NCBI GenBank assembly: GCA_011620555.1
Contig: WOYY01000066.1
Location: 1 to 33,288 of the forward strand
DNA length: 33,288 bases
Direction: 5' to 3'
Source of the DNA: Anaerolineaceae bacterium
GTDB taxonomy: Bacteria; Chloroflexota; Anaerolineae; Anaerolineales; Anaerolineaceae
Below, piece by piece: positions 24,801-31,898 of the stretch (the stretch's first letter is position 1; each line of letters begins with the position of its first letter). Below the pieces are notes generated by a model. That model did no database searches, was not told the DNA's origin, and was given only the letters and a program-made list of their open reading frames with translations. The position numbers and the translations under genes are program-made.

Positions 24801-24866
24801 CTCTCTCCTTCTGATACGATCATTTCCTTTAACACAAAACGCATTCCCGATCAGGGAACGAGTTTT

Positions 24867-24896
24867 ATCTTACCATACCATCCGGGGAATCGTCAA
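24867..24896 (-). promoter_or_regulatory. Internal promoter of infC-rpmI-rplT
   Basis: TTGACG (24891-24896) and TAAGAT (24867-24872) on the minus strand, 18-nt spacer, with a TGn extension before the -10. It lies between thrS and infC, about 60 nt ahead of the infC ribosome site. Confidence 0.65.
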
Positions 24897-24948
24897 CAGG
24901 CACTTGCTAGATTCCCAGAAGAATCCCCCCCCCGTCGCGGGCTGGTCA

Positions 24949-24985
24949 GGGCCGGAGAGCTGCGTCAGCTGCAGCTTTCCGGCCC
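24949..24985 (-). other. Long GC-rich hairpin between thrS and infC
   Basis: Arms of 15 nt (GGGCCGG-A-x-AGCTGC pattern on the minus strand) with one mismatch and a 7-nt loop, starting about 12 nt after the thrS stop. No T-run follows, so it may be an mRNA-stability or processing structure. Confidence 0.5.
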
Positions 24986-24997
24986 AATGGTCAACCC

Positions 24998-26785
24998 CTA
25001 CCCTTCAACCTTGTTGGCGACGTCCTCCAGCGCCAGCGCTTTGAAGGCGGCCACATCCATCGCACCCAGCCGTTCCCGGCTGCGGCGGCGGACATCAATC
25101 TGTTTTTCTTCCATTTCGCGATCGCCCACGATCAACATGTAGGGCACCTTGGCCTTTTCCGCATCGCGGATCTTCGCGTTCATCCGGTCGGAGCGGTCAT
25201 CCACCTCCGCCCGCAGGCCGGCTTTCTTCAGCTCATCCGCAACTTCAAAGGCGAAGTCGTTATGCCGGTCGGCGATCGGGATGATCTTCACCTGGACGGG
25301 GGACAGCCAAACCGGGAATGCGCCGCCGTAATGCTCGATCAGGATTCCGAAAAAGCGTTCAATGCTGCCCATCAGCGCCCGGTGGATCATGTACGGGCGG
25401 TGCGGCTGGCCATCTTCGTCAATATAGGTCATGTCAAAGCGTTCCGGCTCGTTGAAATCGAACTGGATCGTCGAGAGCTGCCATTCGCGGCCCAGCGCGT
25501 CCTTGATTTTCAGGTCGATCTTGGGACCATAGAAAGCGCCGCCGCCCTCATCCACATCATAGGGCAAGCCGGAGCGTTTGAGGGCCGCTTCCAAGGCCTC
25601 TTCGGCGTCTTCCCACTGCTTGGGATCGCCCACGGACTTCTCGGGCCGGGTGCTCAGGTAGGCCTTGATCTCCTGGAACCCGAAGGAGCGCAGGATGTGC
25701 AGGCTGAAGGACAACACAAAGTCGATCTCCGCCGGCATCTGGCTCGGCGCGCAGAAGTGATGGGCGTCATCCTGGGTGAAGCCCCGCACCCGCATCAAGC
25801 CGTGCATCACGCCGCTGCGTTCGTAGCGGTAGACGGTGCCCTTTTCGGCATAGCGCAGGGGCAGGTCGCGGTAGGAGCGGATATCCGATTTGTAGATCTC
25901 AATGTGGAACGGGCAGTTCATCGGCTTGAGGTAGTATTTCTGGTTGTCAATCTCAATCGGTGAATACATATTCTCGGCATAAAAGCCCAGGTGCCCGCTC
26001 GTTTCCCAGAGCTGCGCTTTGCCGATATGGGGGGTATAGACAAAGTCATAGCCATGGGCCAGGTGTTCATCCTCCCAGAAACGCTCGGCGATATGGCGGA
26101 CCATGGCGCCTTTGGGGTGCCAGAGGATCAGCCCTGCGCCGACCTCATCACTGATGCTGAAAAGGTCCAGCTCGCGGCCCAGCTTGCGGTGATCGCGCTT
26201 TTTGGCCTCCTCCAGCCTCCAGAGATACTGCTTGAGGTCCTGGGGCGTCAGCCAGGCTGTGCCATAAATGCGCTGAAGCATCGGCTTCTTCTCGTCACCG
26301 CGCCAATAGGCCCCGGCCACGTTCATCAGCTTGATCGCCTTCGGGTTGATCTTGCCCGTGCTCTCCACATGCGGCCCACGGCAGAGATCCACAAACTGAT
26401 CGTCCTTGTAGATCGTGATGATCTGAGCCTCGTCGGTTGGGTTGCCGTGCTCGTCCTCGCCGCCTTTCTCTAGCCCATCGATCAATTCCAGCTTATAGGG
26501 CTGGTCCGCGAAGATCTCGCGGGCCTGGTCGGCCGAGACCTCTTCGCGGACGAAGGGGCTGTCGTTCTTGATGATCTCACGCATCCGCGCCTCGATCTCT
26601 TCAAGGTCTTCCGGGGTCAATGGGCGGGGCAGATCAAAGTCGTAGTAGAACCCATCCTCGATCGGCGGGCCAATGGCGACCTTGCCCTTGGGAAATTTTT
26701 CCAGAACGGCCTGAGCCATCACGTGCGCTGCGGAGTGCCGGACTCGATACAATTTTGACTCTTCGTACTTTTCATTTTCAGCCAT
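24998..26785 (-). CDS. thrS: Threonine--tRNA ligase without TGS domain
   Basis: 595 residues from the ATG at 26785, which follows AAGGAGG by 5 nt. The first module is the editing domain (RHSAAHVMAQAV at about 14-25 and the later Cys/His site with DLCRGPHVESTG). The class II catalytic core follows, with motif 2 around YRYERSGVMHGLMRVRGFTQDDAHHF and motif 3 near MIHRALMGSIERFFGIL. The C-terminal anticodon-binding domain closes the protein. The N-terminal TGS domain found in many ThrRS is absent: residue 1 is only about 13 residues from the editing motif, and the upstream frame is T-box leader. A T-box riboswitch controls it. Confidence 0.97.
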   Translation of the reverse strand: MAENEKYEESKLYRVRHSAAHVMAQAVLEKFPKGKVAIGPPIEDGFYYDFDLPRPLTPEDLEEIEARMREIIKNDSPFVREEVSADQAREIFADQPYKLELIDGLEKGGEDEHGNPTDEAQIITIYKDDQFVDLCRGPHVESTGKINPKAIKLMNVAGAYWRGDEKKPMLQRIYGTAWLTPQDLKQYLWRLEEAKKRDHRKLGRELDLFSISDEVGAGLILWHPKGAMVRHIAERFWEDEHLAHGYDFVYTPHIGKAQLWETSGHLGFYAENMYSPIEIDNQKYYLKPMNCPFHIEIYKSDIRSYRDLPLRYAEKGTVYRYERSGVMHGLMRVRGFTQDDAHHFCAPSQMPAEIDFVLSFSLHILRSFGFQEIKAYLSTRPEKSVGDPKQWEDAEEALEAALKRSGLPYDVDEGGGAFYGPKIDLKIKDALGREWQLSTIQFDFNEPERFDMTYIDEDGQPHRPYMIHRALMGSIERFFGILIEHYGGAFPVWLSPVQVKIIPIADRHNDFAFEVADELKKAGLRAEVDDRSDRMNAKIRDAEKAKVPYMLIVGDREMEEKQIDVRRRSRERLGAMDVAAFKALALEDVANKVEG

Positions 26786-26857
26786 CATATCCTCCTTCGG
26801 ATAATTCAGTGAAGCGAAAGCCGCCTTTTTGGGGGCTTCTGGATATTTGTTGGAATT

Positions 26858-27105
26858 AAACAAAAAACCCTCGCCCAACTGGGGCGAGAGCAATCTCACG
26901 CGGTTCCACCCAGATTAGCCAGGGCCTTTCGACCGGGCCATCTCTTTGCGCCGCTAACGGGGCGAACCGATCACCATACTCAGCAGCAACCTTTGCTTTT
27001 CCGGATCTTGCTCCCGGGGGGTTTTCGCCAGGCCCACACCAGGGAAGACTTTCAGCCATTGATCTTCCCTCTCTTTTGGTCGGGCGCCGGTTAATCGTCC
27101 CGGTC
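26858..27105 (-). promoter_or_regulatory. T-box riboswitch (thrS leader)
   Basis: The minus strand carries the T-box core GGGTGGAACCGCG at 26899-26911, directly followed by a terminator hairpin and thrS. T-box leaders sense uncharged tRNA: the 5' stem I pairs its specifier codon with the anticodon, and the TGGA bulge of the antiterminator pairs with the tRNA 3' end. An AGAGAG-like stem I element and a GGGAAGA/TCTTCCC hairpin lie near 27040-27078. The Thr specifier codon could not be assigned with confidence. The 5' limit is approximate. Confidence 0.9.
26862..26888 (-). terminator. T-box attenuator terminator
   Basis: Minus-strand stem CTCGCCC/GGGCGAG with a 5-nt loop, followed by GG and a six-T run. 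It is the terminator alternative of the T-box switch. Confidence 0.9.
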
Positions 27106-27125
27106 ATTGCAGTTTGAATATTCAG

Positions 27126-27199
27126 TGGGTGGTATAGGGCTCGAACCTACGACCTCCGCGATGTCAACGCGACGCTCTAACCAACTGAGCTAACCACCC
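27126..27199 (-). tRNA. tRNA-Val(GAC)
   Basis: 74 nt: acceptor GGGTGGT/ACCACCC, D arm GCTC/GAGC, anticodon stem TCGCG/CGCGG with loop TTGACAT (anticodon GAC), T arm with GTTCGAGC, discriminator A. CCA is not encoded. It ends about 20 nt before the T-box leader begins. Confidence 0.95.
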
Positions 27200-27211
27200 G
27201 CAAGTCCCTGC

Positions 27212-27240
27212 ATTATACAGTGTGAGAAAAGAAAAATCAA
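27212..27240 (-). promoter_or_regulatory. Promoter of tRNA-Val (possibly also the thrS leader)
   Basis: Minus-strand TTGATT (27235-27240) and TATAAT (27212-27217), 17-nt spacer, with a TG one base before the -10. No comparable promoter or terminator was seen between the tRNA and the T-box. Confidence 0.75.
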
Positions 27241-27280
27241 GGGAAAAGCAGGAAAAATTCCCTACCCTCCGCAAAATTAA

Positions 27281-27315
27281 AACCGCCAATATTTTTCAAC
27301 CAGATAGTGGCGGTT
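27281..27315 (-). terminator. Possible terminator after the GlsB-like gene
   Basis: Stem AACCGCCA/TGGCGGTT with a long 19-nt loop, followed on the minus strand by TTAATTTTG. Confidence 0.5.
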
Positions 27316-27338
27316 TGGCTGCTTTGAGTGATTAAAGT

Positions 27339-27587
27339 TTATTTCTTAGCGAAAGCCCGATAGATCGCGAGGACGACAATTGAACCCGCGAGGGCAACCA
27401 GAATGCTGGTCAGATTGAAACCGGACATCAGGTTCACACCCGTGATCAGGGTGGAAATCCAGCCGCCAACGACGCCGCCGACGATGCCCAAAATTATGTC
27501 CAGCAATACGCCGGTCCTGACCTTCATGATCCTGGAAGCCACAAGACCTGCAATTAAACCAACGATGATCGTAACAAGTAAACCCAT
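27339..27587 (-). CDS. GlsB/YeaQ/YmgE-family stress membrane protein
   Basis: 82 residues with three hydrophobic, Gly-rich helices: about 3-20 (LLVTIIVGLIAGLVASRI), 28-48 (LLDIILGIVGGVVGGWIS) and 58-76. This is the layout of the transglycosylase-associated protein family. The pattern GLIAG-x-x-A and LGIVGG-x-V-GG is its signature. Members are general-stress membrane proteins of unclear mechanism. It stands alone between tRNA-Val and the SRPBCC gene. Confidence 0.85.
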   Translation of the reverse strand: MGLLVTIIVGLIAGLVASRIMKVRTGVLLDIILGIVGGVVGGWISTLITGVNLMSGFNLTSILVALAGSIVVLAIYRAFAKK

Positions 27588-27648
27588 TTTTATCTCCTAT
27601 TCTTTATAGATTGATTGATATTCGTTCATTCATTATAGAAATTCAAAC

Positions 27649-28092
27649 TTATTTACGGCCTTCAACGACCCGCCGGAAGTTGTGCATAGCTTTCTTCACC
27701 CGCACAGCATCTTTGGGGTTGCCGCCAGCCACAAAATTGGTGATGATCCCGCCGCCCATCAAGGTATCGAGCGTGTATTCGATTTCGCATTCATCCTTGT
27801 CCATCCCGAGGAAACCCCCGACGGCTTTCAATTTGAACTCATGCGAGTCTTTATCCTTGCCCACCTGCGTCACGATCTTCAAGACCTTTTCGGGCTGGTA
27901 TTTGATGATCTCGCCAGTGCCCTCGCGACCCTCGCCGAACCACTCAAAGGTGCCGTCCTTGCCCATCGCGGAGACGTTTTGAACCGAATCGATTCCTGGG
28001 AACCATTCCGACCAGTGGCTCGGGTCTGTCAGCGTTGCCCAAACCTCTTCAACGGGTGCATCTATATCTGTTTTTCGTTCGAATTTTGGCAT
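27649..28092 (-). CDS. SRPBCC-family (START/Bet v1-like) protein
   Basis: 147 residues. The start KFERKTDIDAPVEEVWATLTDPSHWSEWFPGI is the classic opening of SRPBCC polyketide-cyclase/dehydrase-like proteins, a strand followed by a helix and a Trp-rich turn. The C-terminal helix (AVRVKKAMHNFRRVVEG) closes the hydrophobic pocket. It probably binds a lipid-like ligand or acts as a small cyclase; nothing names the ligand. The ribosome site GGGAGG is strong. It is likely monocistronic; the 171 bp upstream is AT-rich and gene-free. Confidence 0.8.
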   Translation of the reverse strand: MPKFERKTDIDAPVEEVWATLTDPSHWSEWFPGIDSVQNVSAMGKDGTFEWFGEGREGTGEIIKYQPEKVLKIVTQVGKDKDSHEFKLKAVGGFLGMDKDECEIEYTLDTLMGGGIITNFVAGGNPKDAVRVKKAMHNFRRVVEGRK

Positions 28093-28263
28093 ATCTTCCT
28101 CCCTTTCTTATTTATTGACACGCTATTTTTTTTATTAAACCGGGATAGTGACGCCTTTTGTTTGTTTCTCATAACCCCAGTCTATATCTTATTAAACCCT
28201 ATTAAATCAAAAAATTCAAGTATTTGATTATTAAATAATCTAATTTTATAATCTTGGTTTTTC

Positions 28264-29874
28264 TTAGTCAATGTGCCGGAAGGCGTTGCCAGCCGCGTTG
28301 AGGGCAATGAAACCGATCAGAATGCTGACCACCATCCCCCCGATGGCCCCAGCAAAACCCGGCAAGAGACTATAGACCGCCACAGGGATGACGGCGCAGA
28401 CCGCAGCGATAAACACTCCCAACTCATTGATGCTGGGGGCCTGGCCAGAAAGCAGGAGGTCAATCCGGGAATACCGGAAGATCATAAATGCTGAAACCCC
28501 CGCTGTGCTGGCGATCATCCCGGGCAGGCTCAAACCAGCGGACAAAAGAGGTTGATTGCCCAAAAGGGATCCAGCCGCCATTCCTAAAAGGCTGACCAAC
28601 AGCAACAAGCCACCCGGAAAAGCCAGGTCAGCCAGAATAAAATCCAGCGGTTTCAGAGGCAGCTGCCGAAGGAGCGCCCAATGGGTCAAATCTTCTTTCA
28701 GCCTCTGGGTCAGGAACCGGGTGGCCTGCAATGCCCAGGTCAGGATCAGAAAGATGCGGCCGCCAAGGCTGGGAATGAAAACCAAGCCCAAGCCGACGCT
28801 AAAGAAGATCAGCAAATGATAGAAGTAGGAAAGATTAACCGACCGCCAGGATTGCAGCAGATCTTTCCAGATCGCAGCAGCAGACCCCTGCCAGCGGGGC
28901 AGCCAGGCCGACCGCCTGACGACGCCCAAGCGCTTTTGGGTCTTCCGATCCTGACCTCGATTGGTGAAGCCATAGCGGCGCAAATTGCGGTTCGTCTCCT
29001 GGGATTGCGTCTCCTGGGCGGCCTGGCTGGGGCTGAACCGGCCGGCGGATAGATAGAGCAGGAGAATCACAACCAGGTCCGCCAAGCCAGCGATTCGCAG
29101 AGCGGAACCCAAGGCGCCTTCGGTGAACCCCGCCCGCAGGACCGCGGGCAAAACGTCTGAAATTGCGGCCATCCAACTCGGGAGTCCCGCACCAAACGAA
29201 GCCAGCGCCCCGGAAAGGATCAATAACCCGACCACGCCAATGGTGACAACGGGAACGATCCCGGCCGCCTTCCGCCGCTGTCGGGACATGAACCAGACCC
29301 CGTTGGCCCAGGCCAGCCCGAAGGCGGCCAGGTGGAGCGGCAGCATCGCCAGCGCCGCCCGGAGGCCCCGAACAATGTATGCAAAGATATCCGGGTCGGT
29401 CCCCCCCTGCCGGGCCAGGTCCACCTCCGCCAGCGAAAACCCCAGCACCATGGCGAGGATCAGGAAAGGGATCACACTCCTGACCCAGGGCATCAGGCTC
29501 CAGCGCAGCACAAGCCCCCTCGGTTTGAGCGGCATCTGGCAAACCAGGTAAGCGTCCTCTTCCGAGAAAGCCACCGGGCTTCGCAGCAGAGAAAGCACCA
29601 TAAGGGTCAGGAACCAGATAAGGATAATGATCAATTCCAACCCGATAGTGCCGGGCAGGATGGCGGATGGAAAAACCAAGGCCAGGAGCGACGCCCCCGT
29701 ACCCGCAAACCAGACCAAAACCATAAACCACCAGACGCTGAAGAAAACCAGCAGGTAGACCAGATAAATCCGGTTGTCCAACGATCGGTCTTTGGGATTA
29801 TAGGAAACAAGAGAGAGCCAGTAAGATAATTCTTCCATCTCCTGCCTGGAGCGGATCCAATGCAGCGCTCGCAT
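28264..29874 (-). CDS. ABC transporter permease-like membrane protein
   Basis: 536 residues from the ATG at 29874, one base after the ATPase stop and preceded by GGGAGG at 6 nt, so translation is coupled. It has about twelve hydrophobic segments in two halves, separated by a basic cytoplasmic loop near residues 295-350 (NRNLRRYGFTNRGQDRKTQKRLG). This layout resembles ABC-2-type or EcsB-like permeases, but no family signature is clear. Together with the ATPase it should form an exporter; the substrate is unknown. The downstream end lies in an AT-rich stretch without an obvious hairpin. Confidence 0.75.
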   Translation of the reverse strand: MRALHWIRSRQEMEELSYWLSLVSYNPKDRSLDNRIYLVYLLVFFSVWWFMVLVWFAGTGASLLALVFPSAILPGTIGLELIIILIWFLTLMVLSLLRSPVAFSEEDAYLVCQMPLKPRGLVLRWSLMPWVRSVIPFLILAMVLGFSLAEVDLARQGGTDPDIFAYIVRGLRAALAMLPLHLAAFGLAWANGVWFMSRQRRKAAGIVPVVTIGVVGLLILSGALASFGAGLPSWMAAISDVLPAVLRAGFTEGALGSALRIAGLADLVVILLLYLSAGRFSPSQAAQETQSQETNRNLRRYGFTNRGQDRKTQKRLGVVRRSAWLPRWQGSAAAIWKDLLQSWRSVNLSYFYHLLIFFSVGLGLVFIPSLGGRIFLILTWALQATRFLTQRLKEDLTHWALLRQLPLKPLDFILADLAFPGGLLLLVSLLGMAAGSLLGNQPLLSAGLSLPGMIASTAGVSAFMIFRYSRIDLLLSGQAPSINELGVFIAAVCAVIPVAVYSLLPGFAGAIGGMVVSILIGFIALNAAGNAFRHID

Positions 29875-29875
29875 C

Positions 29876-30538
29876 TCAAACCTCCCTGAGGACACCCTCT
29901 TCAACCAGGAACTGGCGGTCGCCAAATTGCTGTTTGATGATCGGGTTATGGGAGGACATCAGAACGCTCACACCCTGGTCCCGCAAAGCGAGGACCTTGT
30001 CCAGCAGGAGAGAAACGCTCTCCTCATCCAGGGCAGAGGTCGGCTCATCCAAGAGCAGGACCGTGAAAGGCCGAATGAGAGCCAGGGTGAGACTCAACTT
30101 CAATTGCATTCCCCGGGAATAATTGTGGGGGAAATGGTCGCGCGTTTCCCACAGGCCGAATTCCTTTAACAGCATTTCAGCACGCTGATCAAAACCGTCC
30201 AGAGCATTGTTGGCCATCGCCACATAGCGGAGGTGCTCCCAGGCCGTCAGGGTGGTATAAAAGCGCTGCACGTCCGGGACGAATGCCATCCGCCGGCGAA
30301 CTTCAAGCTCATCAACCGCCATATCAAAAGAATCCACCACAACTTTGCCGCTGGAAGGTTTGATGAGCTTGGTGATGCAGGTCAAAAGGGTGGTTTTGCC
30401 TGAGCCATTCTGCCCGGAGAGGGTCGCAATCTCACCGGCTTTGAGCGAGAAAGACGTCGGCGCAAGGGCAACAAATTGGCCATAGCGTTTACTGAGGTCC
30501 TGCACAAGCAAACGTTCTTCCATATCTTTCTCGTTCAT
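29876..30538 (-). CDS. ABC transporter ATP-binding protein
   Basis: 220 residues from the ATG at 30538; an in-frame ATG at 30583 exists, but its start overlaps a TATAAT and has no ribosome site. Motifs are Walker A GQNGSGKTT (about 42-50), a degenerate signature YSRGMQ in place of LSGGQ, Walker B VLLLDEPTSALD and the H-loop SSHNP. These place it in the ABC-2/Ecs-type exporter group. It pairs with the permease downstream (1-nt gap). The start is uncertain because the ATG at 30523 is also possible. Confidence 0.88.
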   Translation of the reverse strand: MNEKDMEERLLVQDLSKRYGQFVALAPTSFSLKAGEIATLSGQNGSGKTTLLTCITKLIKPSSGKVVVDSFDMAVDELEVRRRMAFVPDVQRFYTTLTAWEHLRYVAMANNALDGFDQRAEMLLKEFGLWETRDHFPHNYSRGMQLKLSLTLALIRPFTVLLLDEPTSALDEESVSLLLDKVLALRDQGVSVLMSSHNPIIKQQFGDRQFLVEEGVLREV

Positions 30539-30607
30539 CCTTCCCCCGCGAGGGTCCAATGCATGAATGCTCAACTCCTTCATTATAGTATGCGTTTAGA
30601 TGAGAAG

Positions 30608-30639
30608 GGTATCCAGAAGGCATCCATTTTATGGATACC
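30608..30639. promoter_or_regulatory. Candidate operator between divergent genes
   Basis: An inverted repeat GGTATCCA/TGGATACC with a 16-nt spacer encloses a second copy of the half-site, so that ATCCAT-TTT-ATGGAT also forms a tight palindrome. It lies between the ABC pair and the aminotransferase. No matching regulator is in the window. Confidence 0.4.
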
Positions 30640-30665
30640 ATCGAATGATGCCACAGGATCAATCC

Positions 30666-30694
30666 TTGTCAGACAACAGACCCCATGTTACGAT
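30666..30694 (+). promoter_or_regulatory. Candidate promoter of the aminotransferase
   Basis: TTGTCA (30666-30671) and TACGAT (30689-30694), 17-nt spacer, about 50 nt upstream of the ATG. Confidence 0.55.
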
Positions 30695-30742
30695 TAATCC
30701 GTAAGATGGAAACCACCTCACCTTTACCACAAGGAGTCTTCT

Positions 30743-31813
30743 ATGTCTCGTATGTTTGTTCCGGGTCCAGTTGATGTCGATCCCGACGTCCTCGAAGCCC
30801 AGGCCAAGCCCATGATTCCCCACCGTTCGAAGGAATTCGATGAATTCTTCCGCGGCACAGAAGCCAAGCTCAAAAAGGTTTTTCTCACCGAAAGCCGGGT
30901 CTTCCAACCCCCCGCGACCGGTTCCGGCATGCAGGAAGCCGGGATCCGCAACCTGGCCCAAAAAGATGTCCTATCCTGTGTGAATGGCGCCTTCTCAGAG
31001 CGCTGGTATAAGGTCGCCCTCAGCAATGGCAAGCAGGCTGACCGCCTGGATGCCGCCTGGGGCAGTGCCATCCTCCCAGACCAGCTGGCGGACGCGCTGA
31101 AAAAGAAACACTACGAAGCCGTCACCATCGTCCACAACGAAACTTCAACGGGCGTTGAAAACCCGCTGGAAGAACTCGCTCAGGTCGTCCATGCGGTCAG
31201 CCCCGATACGCTGATCCTGGTGGATGCCGTCTCCTCGATGGGCGGCGTCAAGATTGAGACCGACGCCTGGGGGCTGGATTTTGTGCTGACCTCCTCGCAG
31301 AAGTGCTTCGCCATGCCGCCCGGCATGTCCTTTGCCGCCGTATCCGACCGGGCACTCAAGAAGGCCGAAACCGTGGAAAACCGGGGCTGGTACTTTGACC
31401 TGCTGCTGCTGGAAAAGCACCGCATCAAGAACTCCACCCCGATGACGCCCGCCATCTCCCTGATCTGGGCTTTGGATGCCGAACTGGATAAAATGCTGGC
31501 CGAAGGCATGGAAAACCGCTATGCCCGCCACATCGCCATGGCCGAACGCGTTCAGACCTGGGCCGAGCAGCACGGTATGCCGCCGCTGGCCGCCAAGAGC
31601 TACCGCTCCAAGACCGTGTCCTGCATCCAGAACCTCCCCGGGATCGACTTCGCCGATTTAAACGCCTATCTGATGACCAAGGATATGCGGATGGCCAATG
31701 GCTACGGCGACTTGAAAAACAAGACCTTCCGGATCGCCCACATGGGCGAAACCCAGATGCATCACATTGACGAACTGCTGGAAGCCTTCGAGACCTACCT
31801 GCAGAAGATGTAA
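30743..31813 (+). CDS. Class V PLP aminotransferase (alanine-glyoxylate / serine-pyruvate type)
   Basis: A 356-residue cytoplasmic PLP enzyme. The N terminus SRMFVPGPVDVDPDVL is the usual opening of the alanine--glyoxylate/serine--pyruvate group. PLP site residues are TGSGMQE at 59-65, HNETSTG at 131-137, Asp161 in VDAVSSMGG and Lys187 in TSSQKCF (Schiff base). The exact amino donor cannot be fixed; the same family includes phosphoserine and 2-aminoethylphosphonate aminotransferases. The start has AAGGAG about 8 nt upstream. It is transcribed from its own promoter and ends at a terminator before the methyltransferase gene. Confidence 0.88.
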   Translation: MSRMFVPGPVDVDPDVLEAQAKPMIPHRSKEFDEFFRGTEAKLKKVFLTESRVFQPPATGSGMQEAGIRNLAQKDVLSCVNGAFSERWYKVALSNGKQADRLDAAWGSAILPDQLADALKKKHYEAVTIVHNETSTGVENPLEELAQVVHAVSPDTLILVDAVSSMGGVKIETDAWGLDFVLTSSQKCFAMPPGMSFAAVSDRALKKAETVENRGWYFDLLLLEKHRIKNSTPMTPAISLIWALDAELDKMLAEGMENRYARHIAMAERVQTWAEQHGMPPLAAKSYRSKTVSCIQNLPGIDFADLNAYLMTKDMRMANGYGDLKNKTFRIAHMGETQMHHIDELLEAFETYLQKM

Positions 31814-31838
31814 TCTGACCTCCCCGCTTTGAATAAAC

Positions 31839-31882
31839 TGCCCGGTCAGCTTGATGAGTTTGGCCGGGCATTCCAATTTTTA
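31839..31882 (+). terminator. Terminator after the aminotransferase
   Basis: Stem TGCCCGG/CCGGGCA with an 18-nt loop, then TTCC and a T-run (about 31878-31882). Confidence 0.65.
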
Positions 31883-31898
31883 TGAGGATGATCGAATT

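Noticed and set aside
26856-27107. 83-residue minus-strand ORF upstream of thrS
   Set aside because: It coincides with the T-box leader and terminator; coding is not needed to explain it.
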